From: an uncultured Lachnospiraceae bacterium
GTDB taxonomy: Bacteria; Bacillota_A; Clostridia; Lachnospirales; Lachnospiraceae
Length of the DNA: 14,809 nt
Assembly: GCA_947302185.1 (NCBI GenBank)
Contig: CAMYVI010000031.1
Span: 1 to 14,809, forward strand
Direction of reading: 5' to 3'
In this document: positions 1 to 7,809 of the stretch, one piece after another
Layout of the letters: every line of letters starts with the position of its first letter
Numbering within the stretch: the first letter of the stretch is position 1
The notes under the pieces: model-generated
Databases searched by the model: none
The model's input: the letters and a program-made list of their open reading frames with translations, nothing else
Told to the model about the DNA's origin: nothing
Made by a program: the position numbers and the translations under genes

Positions 1-1
1 C

Positions 2-466
2 GCTTCAGTGACGGATGATAAAATGGCGGCAGACTTGTTCCGGAAAACATATGGCCGGGAGTTACTGTCGATCATGTGCAAAGGTCCCGAGGAAATGGAA
101 AGTTTTCCGATGAAGTTCGGAACTGTCTATGAGCAAATCGGAGAAGAGAATTCTATTCATACATATTTCAGGAATGCAATCAGGATTCGTAACGCGTTCC
201 CCGTAATTGCACGCGGAAGCACTTCAGTAGATTATGACCGGACCAACAATGAAATATGTGCTATGACAAGGGAGGATCCGGAGGGCAGATACGAACCGGT
301 CGAAATCTTTATCAACTCGACAGAGAATCCGTCTTCTGTTGATATATCAACGTCGTCATATTCTGAACTAAGTGCAGTGCTGACGGTATCTGATGAGGAC
401 ATTGTTCTAAAGGACGGCGTGCTTACGCTGCCGCCTTTTGGAATATGCGTGATGAGAGAGCAGTAG
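2..466 (+). CDS. GH13 alpha-amylase-family glycosidase, C-terminal part (5' end outside window)
   Basis: The frame is open from the first bases of the window, so the GTG at 8 is an internal valine and the gene begins upstream. About 154 residues remain. The stretch with FPMKFGTVYEQ, then SIHTYFRNAIRIRNAFPVIARG, matches the end of the GH13 (beta/alpha)8 barrel, where a helix with 'YY(K/R)..I.LR...P' precedes the all-beta C domain. The rest (EICAMTRE..., VEIFINSTENPSSVDIS, LTLPPFGICVM) fits the small C-terminal beta-sandwich. GH13 enzymes hydrolyse or transfer alpha-glucans. The catalytic Asp/Glu/Asp residues lie in the missing part, so activity and substrate cannot be judged. The frame ends in TAG at 464-466 with no clear terminator behind it. 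The family call is fairly sure; the exact enzyme is not. Confidence 0.75.
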   Translation, partial: ASVTDDKMAADLFRKTYGRELLSIMCKGPEEMESFPMKFGTVYEQIGEENSIHTYFRNAIRIRNAFPVIARGSTSVDYDRTNNEICAMTREDPEGRYEPVEIFINSTENPSSVDISTSSYSELSAVLTVSDEDIVLKDGVLTLPPFGICVMREQ

Positions 467-531
467 CTTCATTTTCTATATTAACCACAAGCTGACATTC
501 TATCTCATTACTATGGGTTGTCGGGGATATT

Positions 532-756
532 TTGGAGGTGATCAGTATATTTTCTTATGTTTGGCCGATAGCGTTGGTGGTAGCATCTAATATTCTTTAT
601 CAGATCTGCGCAAAATCGGTACCGAAAGATTTGAATCCGTTTGCGTCACTTGTAGTCACTTATCTGGTGGGAGCAGCGGCAAGTGCGGTATTCTATTTTT
701 TACATAGATCTGAAGGCAGTCTGTATGGTAGGTCTGATTTTTTAAACTATAAATGA
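532..756 (+). pseudogene. Truncated DMT/EamA-type small membrane transporter remnant
   Basis: This 74-codon frame begins at TTG 532 or, more likely, GTG 538. It encodes two hydrophobic helices (SIFSYVWPIALVVASNILYQ and FASLVVTYLVGAAASAVFYF) separated by CAKSVPKDLNP. This is the N-terminal hairpin of a drug/metabolite-type (EamA-like) membrane protein of the small kind, which is normally about 140-150 residues with four helices. After residue about 58 the sequence turns polar (LHRSEGSLYGRSDF...) and stops at 754-756. I found no further transmembrane coding in any forward frame before the next gene, so the second half appears deleted rather than frameshifted. A short intact two-helix protein cannot be fully excluded. 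Confidence 0.5.
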
Positions 757-822
757 AATCTCTGCCATGAATATGGTTGTACCGTCCGGCAGTCAGGGAA
801 AAGATTGGAGTAATGATATTTT

Positions 823-1206
823 ATGAAGATAGAACATGTTGCAATGTATGTAAATGATTTGGAAGCCGCGAAAGATTTCTTTGTAAATTATCTCGGCGGT
901 CAGTCGAATGACGGGTATCATAATACAACTACGGATTTCAGGTCGTATTTTATATGTTTCGATGATGGTGCCCGCCTTGAAATAATGAACAAGCCGGAGA
1001 TGGTTGACAGCAGTAAAGAGCTTAATCGCACCGGATTTGCACATATTGCGTTTTCTGTCGGAAGCAAGAAGGCAGTAGATGACATAACAGATAAATTGCG
1101 CACTTCCGGTTACAGAGTTGTCAGCGGTCCGAGAACAACAGGGGACGGATATTACGAAAGCTGCATAATTGCTATTGAGGATAACCAGATAGAGATTACA
1201 ATATAG
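823..1206 (+). CDS. VOC (glyoxalase/bleomycin-resistance fold) family protein
   Basis: This 127-residue protein has the paired beta-alpha-beta-beta-beta modules of the vicinal oxygen chelate superfamily. It opens with KIEHVAMYVNDLEAAKDFF, carries RSYFICFDDGARLEIM in the first half and GFAHIAFSVGS opening the second half, and ends in NQIEITI. The four canonical metal ligands are in register: H5, E53, H74 and E124. The metal site is therefore intact, which favours an enzyme (lactoylglutathione-lyase-like or another metal-dependent VOC activity) over a ligand-binding resistance protein, but the substrate cannot be named. A GGAG at 807-810 lies 12 bases before the ATG, slightly far. The homologous N-terminus (MKIEHVA) supports this start. 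It is probably a single-gene unit closed by the hairpin at 1211-1274. Confidence 0.85.
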   Translation: MKIEHVAMYVNDLEAAKDFFVNYLGGQSNDGYHNTTTDFRSYFICFDDGARLEIMNKPEMVDSSKELNRTGFAHIAFSVGSKKAVDDITDKLRTSGYRVVSGPRTTGDGYYESCIIAIEDNQIEITI

Positions 1207-1210
1207 CAAT

Positions 1211-1274
1211 ATAGTGCCGGAAAAGGAGGCTGTCGTATGTTTTGTGTTGCGGCAGCCTCTTATTTCGGCACTAT
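1211..1274 (+). terminator. Long hairpin after the VOC gene, probable (possibly bidirectional) terminator
   Basis: ATAGTGCCG at 1211-1219 pairs exactly with CGGCACTAT at 1266-1274. Inside it, GAGGCTG (1226-1232) pairs with CAGCCTC (1253-1259), leaving small internal loops and a 20-base apical loop. It starts 5 bases after the VOC stop codon. The T tract on the 3' side is weak, so the terminator role is inferred from position and stem strength. Confidence 0.55.
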
Positions 1275-1537
1275 ACTTCGCGTTTAGCATGAAATACCGC
1301 CTATACCTTTTTTCATTCATAAATCATATCAACCACAACATGATGTCATGTTTAGTTCTACCAGAACATGTGCTGTTGCTGACAAATCAATGCAAAAGTC
1401 ACACTAATGAAAGTTTCGTTGTCATTTGGCACGATATCACGATAACCATCAATGCGGATCATCATACAACGTGATAAAATAGTGTTAACCGGTACAGAAC
1501 TTCGAGTTTTATATACATTGTATAGAGGAGCTGATTT
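1275..1537. other. Intergenic region before the ABC transporter operon
   Basis: No coding frame here shows recognisable protein character. The forward frame that crosses the preceding hairpin is low-complexity and has no ribosome binding site. The region should hold the promoter of the ABC operon. A weak candidate is TTAACC at 1485-1490 with a TATATA element near 1510-1515, about 19 bases apart. An odd-length palindrome (1512-1524) lies just before the ribosome binding site GAGGAG at 1525-1530, which precedes the ATG at 1538. Confidence 0.4.
1512..1524. promoter_or_regulatory. 13-bp palindrome, possible operator, before the ABC operon
   Basis: TATACA-T-TGTATA is a perfect inverted repeat about a central T. 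It abuts the ribosome binding site of the membrane-fused ABC ATPase and overlaps a possible -10 element. Its position fits an operator for a dimeric repressor, but a 13-bp AT-rich palindrome could also be chance. Confidence 0.3.
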
Positions 1538-2884
1538 ATGCTTAGTTATATTAATATCATACTGGCACTTTATTTTTCGACAACGAAACCGATATATATT
1601 GTAATAAGGATACTATATATGGCAGGAGCATGGGCGCTTCTCAAAAAGTCGGGACTCAAACCGGCATGGGCCCTTGTGCCATGGGCTCGTGAATATCAGC
1701 TTTCGCGCTGCGCGAACCGTGAACCGGAAGGACGTATCTACAGTTTAATCAGTTTTGCGGATTCGGCTCTTGCTGCACTCGGCGTGTATTTTGAATCACA
1801 CAAACATTCATTTTCCCCTCTGATACTGCCGGTTATCTTTTCTGTTGCCATTATGCTCTCAATTTACAACATCCGAGTGTATTCCGGATTTATTGAGGTA
1901 TATGGTATAAGTAAGTTTTGGATCCTCCTCTGTGTCTTCGATTACATACTTGCTATTCCTACACTGATCTGGGGATATGACAAGCGGTATCAACCTATGT
2001 GGGAAGTAGAAGACATTGCCGCAGAGATGAAGCGCCTCGCAACTGAGGGAAGCGCGGATGTGATGGAAGACGGTCTTACAGTCAATCTTAAAGAACGAAG
2101 TGTACGGGAATTTTTTCACAAAAATATGCTGCTCAGAGATATTCATCTGGCTATACCTAAGGGCCATCTTGTCATTCTTCTCGGAGGTTCGGGAGCCGGT
2201 AAGACTACTTTTCTGAATGCCGTGAACGGCTACGAGAAAGCAAAAGCCGAAGTGTTACTGAACGGACATAATGTGTATACGCAGTATAAGGACATGCTCT
2301 ATGAAGTCGGCGTAGTACCTCAGTCGGAAATGATGCGCAACAAGGACACTGTCATCGGTACACTCAGAGATGCTGCAAAACTCAGACTTTCCATCGATAT
2401 TCCTGCCGGCGAGCGCGAAAAGAGAGTAGAAAATGTTCTTGAGATGTTCGGACTGACATCGGTCAAGGATAATAAAGTAGAAAAATTATCCGGAGGCCAG
2501 AAAAAAAGGCTGTCCATTGCAATCGAGTTGCTTTCGAATCCGTCAATGTTCATGTTGGATGAACCGGATTCCGGACTGGATGGCGTTATGGCGAGGGAAC
2601 TTTTTGTCAGACTCCGTAAAATAGCGGACACCGGAAAAATAGTTATCGTCATTACACACAATCCGGACCGTATAATTGATCTTGCGGATGATGTAATCGT
2701 ACTGGCAAAGGATTCAACGCGCACGGGCCGACTCGCTTTTTACGGAAGTATAGAAGAAGCCAGAAAATTCTTCAAATGCGAGAAGATGGAAGAAATCCTG
2801 AAACTCATTAATCAGGAAGACGAGGGCGGCGAAGGTCTCGCTGACGACTTTGTGCTCAAGTACGCGGAGGTGGCAAATGGCTGA
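1538..2884 (+). CDS. ABCG-type ABC transporter ATPase with an N-terminal multi-pass membrane domain
   Basis: This 448-residue fusion powers the permease encoded next. Residues 1-150 are hydrophobic, with about four helices (roughly 17-34, 68-84, 92-111, 127-146) around the motif KKSGLKPAWALVPWAREYQL, which resembles the DUF5684-type small membrane domain. Residues about 175-430 form a complete nucleotide-binding domain: Walker A GGSGAGKTT (216-224), signature LSGGQ (317-321), Walker B MFMLDEP (337-343), D-loop SGLD and H-loop H374. The segment around LSGGQKKRLSIAIELLSNPSMFMLDEPDSG is typical of the ABCG/White subfamily, in which the ATPase usually sits N-terminal to its permease. Here the ATPase is preceded by an unrelated membrane domain and the permease is a separate gene. 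A good ribosome binding site (GAGGAG) sets the start. The substrate is unknown. Confidence 0.85.
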   Translation: MLSYINIILALYFSTTKPIYIVIRILYMAGAWALLKKSGLKPAWALVPWAREYQLSRCANREPEGRIYSLISFADSALAALGVYFESHKHSFSPLILPVIFSVAIMLSIYNIRVYSGFIEVYGISKFWILLCVFDYILAIPTLIWGYDKRYQPMWEVEDIAAEMKRLATEGSADVMEDGLTVNLKERSVREFFHKNMLLRDIHLAIPKGHLVILLGGSGAGKTTFLNAVNGYEKAKAEVLLNGHNVYTQYKDMLYEVGVVPQSEMMRNKDTVIGTLRDAAKLRLSIDIPAGEREKRVENVLEMFGLTSVKDNKVEKLSGGQKKRLSIAIELLSNPSMFMLDEPDSGLDGVMARELFVRLRKIADTGKIVIVITHNPDRIIDLADDVIVLAKDSTRTGRLAFYGSIEEARKFFKCEKMEEILKLINQEDEGGEGLADDFVLKYAEVANG

Positions 2885-4178
2885 TAAGAATGTGAATAAG
2901 CCCAAAAAACACTTAACGATACGCCACAGAGGCCGCATCAGACAGATCGGTATCTTTTTTCCGAAGTTCCTTCGTCTGTTTCTCTACCAGCGTGATTGGA
3001 CTGTTTTACCGATGGCAGCTCTGATCGGAGGTATCGTGGGATTTGTGATCAGCAGCTATTTTATGATCACGATGGAAGGTACAATGACAGGTGCTTTTGT
3101 ACTTGTCTGTATATGCGTCTGGAACGGATCTTTTAATTCTATCCAGGTCATCTGCAGGGAGAGGGATGTTGTAAAGCGGGAACATCGTTCGGGAATGCAT
3201 ATCAGTTCCTATATTCTGGCTCATATGATGTATCAGCTGGTTCTCTGCCTTCTTCAGACGATAATAACAGTGGCAGTTACGTATTATGTAGGTGTAAAAT
3301 ATCCGACTGAAGGAATATTCACAAAATGGTTCCTGCTGGACTTCGGCATCACAATTCTGCTTATTACTTATGCGGCAGATATGCTTTCATTATGGATATC
3401 GGCGCTCGCTCATACGACAACGATTGCGATGACAACGTTGCCCTTCATGTTATTATGTCAGCTTATATTTTCCGGCGGGATGATACCTCTTCCGGATATT
3501 GTCAATCCGATAGCGTCTCTGACAGTCGCCTGTCCGGGCTTTAAGGCGATGGCAGCTCAGGCAGACACCAACGCCAAGCCATACGGTTCCATTAATGCTA
3601 TGCTGAATACAGTAGAAGGCATGGATCTCGAGGTGAAAATGACCGTCGGAGAAATATTGAATCTGCTGCGTGAGACAGATAATGAATCCATCAAAGATCT
3701 TCGTGACACTGAAGTCAGTACGTATGTCACATTCGGAGACATCCTTGACCAGCTTATCGTGTCTGATCAGTTCAGTGAACTGCGGGCGGAAAATATGACC
3801 GGTTTTATGACAGTCGGAGATTTTCTGACTGTACTTAAAGAAGCGGATTTCATGTATAAGTACAAGGATATGGAAATCGGAGGTAAGACCACTTTAGGAA
3901 AAATCGTAGATTTCATGGCCGAAGACCCATCTATGGAGGAGTTCAGGGCAAAAGAGGTAGTGATAAAAACGACCGTCGGAAAAGCGATGGATCTGGTAGG
4001 AAAGAAAAAGCTCAGGAGGCAGATCAGGGAGAGAGCTACAAAAATGAATTATCATTCCGAGTATGAGCATACCGGGGAAAATATTCTGAGAAATTGGATG
4101 CACCTCATAGTATTCATAGCAGTTTATGCTCTGTTGGCCGTTATTACACTGGAATTTGTCGATAAAGATAAGAGATAG
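2877..4178 (+). CDS. ABC-2/ABCG-type permease with a repeat-bearing extracellular loop
   Basis: The frame is open from 2850, but the ATG at 2877 is preferred because GCGGAGG sits 6 bases before it and it overlaps the ATPase stop by 8 bases (translational coupling). The 433-residue product has predicted helices at about 43-63, 70-90, 112-138, 152-174, 182-204 and 408-426, the six-helix ABC-2 plan. CRERDVVKREHRSGM (93-107) before helix 3 is the usual ABCG connecting element. Between helices 5 and 6, where ABCG proteins have their large outside loop, lie about 200 residues, of which 251-387 form five tandem repeats of 27-29 residues. With the upstream ATPase it should form a two-gene exporter. 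The polar loop would face the cell surface. Cargo is not predictable. Confidence 0.8.
   Translation: MADKNVNKPKKHLTIRHRGRIRQIGIFFPKFLRLFLYQRDWTVLPMAALIGGIVGFVISSYFMITMEGTMTGAFVLVCICVWNGSFNSIQVICRERDVVKREHRSGMHISSYILAHMMYQLVLCLLQTIITVAVTYYVGVKYPTEGIFTKWFLLDFGITILLITYAADMLSLWISALAHTTTIAMTTLPFMLLCQLIFSGGMIPLPDIVNPIASLTVACPGFKAMAAQADTNAKPYGSINAMLNTVEGMDLEVKMTVGEILNLLRETDNESIKDLRDTEVSTYVTFGDILDQLIVSDQFSELRAENMTGFMTVGDFLTVLKEADFMYKYKDMEIGGKTTLGKIVDFMAEDPSMEEFRAKEVVIKTTVGKAMDLVGKKKLRRQIRERATKMNYHSEYEHTGENILRNWMHLIVFIAVYALLAVITLEFVDKDKR
3627..4037 (+). repeat. Five tandem 27-29-residue protein repeats inside the permease loop
   Basis: A T-x-G core recurs at residues 256-258, 285-287, 312-314, 339-341 and 366-368, spacings 29, 27, 27 and 27. 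Each unit reads roughly hydrophobic-x-x-K/Y-x-T-V/F/L-G-D/E/K-hydrophobic-L-x-x-L followed by an acidic turn and an 'F/L-R-x-x-E' end. Examples are MTVGEILNLL, VTFGDILDQL, MTVGDFLTVL, TTLGKIVDFM and TTVGKAMDLV. Identity between units is low at DNA level, so the array is old and under protein constraint rather than a recent expansion. The fifth unit ends in a basic run (KKKLRRQIRER). Confidence 0.8.
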
Positions 4179-4206
4179 AAATTGAAATAGAATAGGAGAG
4201 CAGTTC

Positions 4207-4265
4207 AAAGGGGATGCCGCTTGGGTAGGCATCCCCTTTAGATATGAGTCCGGATATGCTATCCG
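4207..4265 (+). terminator. Tandem hairpins between convergent genes
   Basis: AAAGGGGATGCC (4207-4218) and GGCATCCCCTTT (4228-4239) form a perfect 12-bp stem with a 9-base loop, 29 bases after the permease stop. A second small hairpin, CGGATA-TGC-TATCCG (4251-4265), is followed by AAAATTTCTTTTT. The position between two converging genes suggests the first stem ends transcripts from both sides; the second has its T-rich tail on the plus strand. Confidence 0.7.
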
Positions 4266-4296
4266 AAAATTTCTTTTTCAGTCGGTTCTCCGGTAT

Positions 4297-7200
4297 TCAG
4301 GATGAAGAATTATTCGTTCCCCGGTATTCAAGACAGAGCATAGTCAGATCATCAAACTGTTCGGCATTTCCAACGAAAACATTTACAGCATTTCGTACGT
4401 TACCGAGCACTTCCCTGGGAGCATCTTTTGTGCTCTCATTGAGGGTATCGAGCATACGATTTGCTCCGAACAGCTCATTGCTGCTATTGGTTGCCTCCGG
4501 TACTCCGTCTGTGTAGATGAAAAGCTTATCGCCGGGATGGAGAATGATTTCATACTCCTTATACTTCATTCCTTCCATGCCGCCCATCACAAATCCGTGT
4601 TTATCCCGCAGCAGGGAAAACTTATCGTCAGCTGATCTGTAAATTACCGGATACTCATGTCCCGCATTAGCAGCCGTCAATATACCCGAACTGATCTCAA
4701 GGACACCGACCCAGGCTGTAACGAACATCTCCATTTTATTGTTGGTGCACAGAGACTCGTTGGTCCTTTTAAGTATATCCGCTGCGGAGACGCCAAGCAT
4801 GGCATAACTCTGGACGATCGTCTTGGCCCTCATCATGAAGAGTGACGCTGGAACGCCTTTCCCGCTGACATCCGCCATAACTATCCCGAGATGATCCTCG
4901 TCGATAAGAAAGAAATCATAGAAATCGCCTCCGACTTCCTTGGCAGGTTCCATTGAGGCATATATATCGAATTCCCCCCGATCCGGATAAGCCGGGAAAT
5001 TATTCGGCAGCATACTTTCCTGAATCTGGTTGGCCATCTTGAGCTCTGTCATCAGACGCTCTTTTTCGGCTTCCTCCTGATGTTTCATCTCAAGGATGCG
5101 CATTCGATTATTCACGTACATTCTCACACAGGCAGCGACACAGGCTATCAAAAGAATTCCTACAAGAACAAAGAACCACGGATACTCATAAAACGCTTTT
5201 TCTTTTACAATAGGTATGGCAAATGTCCTGTTCCCGCGTCCCATGGAATCCATGAGTCTGACAGTAAAATAGTACGTACCGCCACGAAGATTAGTATAGT
5301 CGATCGGAACCAGTTCGCTTCTGTTGACCGTAACACTTTTGGTGTCAAAGCCGGTCAGCTGGTAAGATACCTGAGGATTACTCAGTGAATAATTATAGAC
5401 GAAACTATATATGGTTATTTTCCGTACGTTGGACGAAACCGCGAACCCGCCGGACTTGTCAGGATAAAGCCTGACGTCATCCGCATCAATATAGGGGACT
5501 GCTACTTTAAGGTTGCTTACGTTTCCGTGATCATCCTCTATGTTGACCTTTGCAACGCCGGTGCTACCGGCTATGTAAAGGTCTCCGTTCTCTGTCAGAG
5601 CACTGTATGAATTGGCGGTAGGAATACATGGCAAACCGTTCGACATCCCGTAATAGACAGGCTTGATTTCTTTGTTTGCCAGCATCTCTTTGGCAGGTGT
5701 AACATAAATTCCGTTACTGCTGAAGACCCATATATCGCCAAGACTGTTCTCATAAAGATCGAAATTATTGGAATACGGGAAATTCTTAACAGTCGTGATC
5801 TTATAATCTGACGTCATGTATGCGATAGAATTGCTTGTGACGATCCAGTACAGGTCTCTGGTAGAATCCTTTTTGATGCGCATTACAATTTCTGAAGACA
5901 GCCCGTCTTTAAGACTCAGATTTCGTGATCCGTTTTTCCCCACTATGAAAATACCGCCTCCGTCTGTTCCTACAAGAATATCTCCGTCTGTTCCTTCTGC
6001 AACCGAGAGAGTTTCCGGATTGTTTATTCCGTCGCTTTCCGTGTATGATCGTACGACACGGTTCCCCTGAATCAGAGAGACGCCGCCGGTGTTGGCCACA
6101 AGAACCGATCCGTCTTCTCTTTCACAGATAGCTCTTACACGCTCAGAAATAAGCCCGTCGTCGACATTATAAAACGTGACATGCCCCTTATCATAGCAGA
6201 TGCGGTTCTTACTGTCACGGATGATCGAGCGGATCCTGCATCCCTCCAAAAGTTCAATAAGATCGGTCACTTCTACCGGCTCACCCTTTGTATCCCGGGC
6301 ACTTATGACAGGAACTGCCGATACAATGCCTTCACTGTCAAGAACGGTGAGGCCGTTATCTGTACCGACGAACAGCTTTCCTTCGTATTTGCATGTACTG
6401 TTCACCACTTCTTCAGGTACATTGTAACGTTCATAGATATTTGAAAACCGATTGGGTGTGATTTTCATTACTCCCTGCCTGGAGGATGTAAACCAAAGGT
6501 TTCCCTCATAATCTGTCATTGCGTGCCCTATGGAGTTGTTCATAGGGACACGGTCCAGTTTATGAAAGTCTTTTCCTTCGAGAACGCCGATTCCGTTTCC
6601 CGCACAGATCCATAACTGGTTCCCGATTTTTTCGAAATTTTCAGGCAGCGACAGAGGGGAAATATCATAAGTTGATATATTATGGAAATTGTCATCAAAA
6701 CTTCCGTAAAAAACCTGTGAAGTTTCTGTACCGAGATAAAAATAGCCGAGGTTTGCCGGATCAGGCAGTATGCACATTATTCCGCTGAACGGGCTGTCGT
6801 CATGGCTCAGATAGTTTTCTATCTTTTTGTTGCGGAAGGAGAAGATGTCTCCGCTCACAGTCAAGCCGTAGATGGTGCCGTCATTTCCTCTTCTGAGGCT
6901 CCGGACATATGCATCATCGATTCGCGGATCTCCGAACGGCTGAAGCCTCATATTTTTATCAATGACCATCAAACCCTCGTTAGTCGCGATATAAATATTT
7001 CCGTCCCTATCTTCAGAAATAGCACAGATGTATGCTGATTTAAGGCCTTCGGTCTTACCCCACTTTTTAAGGTCATCTCTATACATCATTGCTACGCCGC
7101 TGTCATTCGTTCCGATCCAGAGACGGTCCTTACTGTCCGTGTAAAGACAGACGACGCTGGCAACTCCGGTCGTAGAATCAAAACGCACAAAGGAGTTTCC

Positions 7201-7494
7201 GTCGTACCTTATAAGACCTCCGTAACTGCCGATCCATATAAAACCTTCGCTTGTCTCGGCAATGGCGTTGGCTTCTGACGTCGGGAGACCGTTGGTATTA
7301 TTGTATAATACCGCTGAAAATCCCTCGTCTGTCCCCGTCGGATCTACCGTCAGTTCCCGATTCTTCCCTCCGGAAGCGTTCGTCCCTGCCACATTTTTCA
7401 TGGCATAACATTTATCCCGGCTGAGAAAGATCAGAAGAATTATAAGAATCGATAAGATACTGTACTTTACAGTCCTTGTTACAATCATAGACAC
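4297..7494 (-). CDS. Membrane beta-propeller sensor with SpoIIE/RsbU-type PP2C phosphatase output
   Basis: This 1065-residue single-chain signalling protein begins with a TM/signal-anchor (about 9-25). Repeated two-component-regulator propeller blades follow from about 60 to 690 (for example GLPTSEANAIAETSEGF then IWIGS, and DRLWIGTNDSG). A Y_Y_Y-type beta domain lies at about 700-765 (YQLTGFD..., LRGGTYYFTVRLMD), a second TM at about 773-795 and a helical coiled-coil linker at about 797-830 (QEEAEKERLMTELKMANQIQ). A SpoIIE-like PP2C domain then runs to the end. Catalytic metal residues are present: D857 (GGDFYDFF), D875 (MADVSGKG), D996 (IYTDGV) and D1048/D1049 (FDDLTM). The sensor part lies outside the membrane and the phosphatase in the cytosol, where such enzymes dephosphorylate STAS anti-anti-sigma proteins; no such partner is in the window. 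The GTG start at 7494 has GGAG 7 bases upstream; ATG 7488 is an alternative. Confidence 0.9.
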   Translation of the reverse strand: MSMIVTRTVKYSILSILIILLIFLSRDKCYAMKNVAGTNASGGKNRELTVDPTGTDEGFSAVLYNNTNGLPTSEANAIAETSEGFIWIGSYGGLIRYDGNSFVRFDSTTGVASVVCLYTDSKDRLWIGTNDSGVAMMYRDDLKKWGKTEGLKSAYICAISEDRDGNIYIATNEGLMVIDKNMRLQPFGDPRIDDAYVRSLRRGNDGTIYGLTVSGDIFSFRNKKIENYLSHDDSPFSGIMCILPDPANLGYFYLGTETSQVFYGSFDDNFHNISTYDISPLSLPENFEKIGNQLWICAGNGIGVLEGKDFHKLDRVPMNNSIGHAMTDYEGNLWFTSSRQGVMKITPNRFSNIYERYNVPEEVVNSTCKYEGKLFVGTDNGLTVLDSEGIVSAVPVISARDTKGEPVEVTDLIELLEGCRIRSIIRDSKNRICYDKGHVTFYNVDDGLISERVRAICEREDGSVLVANTGGVSLIQGNRVVRSYTESDGINNPETLSVAEGTDGDILVGTDGGGIFIVGKNGSRNLSLKDGLSSEIVMRIKKDSTRDLYWIVTSNSIAYMTSDYKITTVKNFPYSNNFDLYENSLGDIWVFSSNGIYVTPAKEMLANKEIKPVYYGMSNGLPCIPTANSYSALTENGDLYIAGSTGVAKVNIEDDHGNVSNLKVAVPYIDADDVRLYPDKSGGFAVSSNVRKITIYSFVYNYSLSNPQVSYQLTGFDTKSVTVNRSELVPIDYTNLRGGTYYFTVRLMDSMGRGNRTFAIPIVKEKAFYEYPWFFVLVGILLIACVAACVRMYVNNRMRILEMKHQEEAEKERLMTELKMANQIQESMLPNNFPAYPDRGEFDIYASMEPAKEVGGDFYDFFLIDEDHLGIVMADVSGKGVPASLFMMRAKTIVQSYAMLGVSAADILKRTNESLCTNNKMEMFVTAWVGVLEISSGILTAANAGHEYPVIYRSADDKFSLLRDKHGFVMGGMEGMKYKEYEIILHPGDKLFIYTDGVPEATNSSNELFGANRMLDTLNESTKDAPREVLGNVRNAVNVFVGNAEQFDDLTMLCLEYRGTNNSSS

Positions 7495-7809
7495 AATTTT
7501 TCTCCGTTTATGGTGCTTAAACTGTTACCTTATCCTCACTGTCGCTATATGCTTTTCCAATATCATTTCTGATTTTATCATATATCTATGGTTAAGTATA
7601 ACTATTAGACAAAAAATAATTTCTCAACTCACAAGAATCAACAAAATTGTGTAATCGATTTAACATATACTAATATCTGTCCTGTTTATGTTAAAATGGT
7701 TTGAACAGAATTCTGATTGAAGTATTGCAAAATAATATTCCGAGGCCTGACATAGAATCTCTGCCTTAATAAATGAACCTGCGTAATCTTAACAAACGAA
7801 AAAGGATGG
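7495..7809. other. Intergenic region between divergent units
   Basis: This 315-base AT-rich stretch holds no convincing gene. It must carry the promoter of the minus-strand phosphatase; a weak extended -10 (TGATAAAAT on the minus strand, 7572-7580) is the best candidate and has no good -35. The plus-strand part holds the inverted repeat at 7659-7695 and leads into the UPF0597 remnant, whose reading frame is closed by a stop at 7774-7776, so the missing 5' coding part is not present here. Confidence 0.4.
7659..7695. promoter_or_regulatory. Inverted repeat, possible operator
   Basis: TTTAACATA (7659-7667) and TATGTTAAA (7687-7695) are perfect 9-bp inverted repeats separated by 19 bases. Arm centres are 28 bp apart, not far from three helical turns. 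The site lies in the divergent promoter region and could bind a regulator as two half sites. There is no protein evidence for this. Confidence 0.3.

Noticed and set aside
793..1320. 175-codon minus-strand frame
   Set aside because: It lies over the VOC gene, which has all four metal ligands; the minus-strand product is cysteine/isoleucine-rich without any family look and crosses the terminator hairpin.
1214..1474. 86-codon plus-strand frame after the VOC gene
   Set aside because: It begins inside the terminator hairpin, has biased random-like composition and no ribosome binding site.
757..7765. Shared 10-mer AATCTCTGCC at 757-766 and 7756-7765, both near truncated genes
   Set aside because: Tempting as a deletion or insertion footprint, but a 10-base match between two places in 15 kb is expected by chance and flanks do not extend it convincingly.
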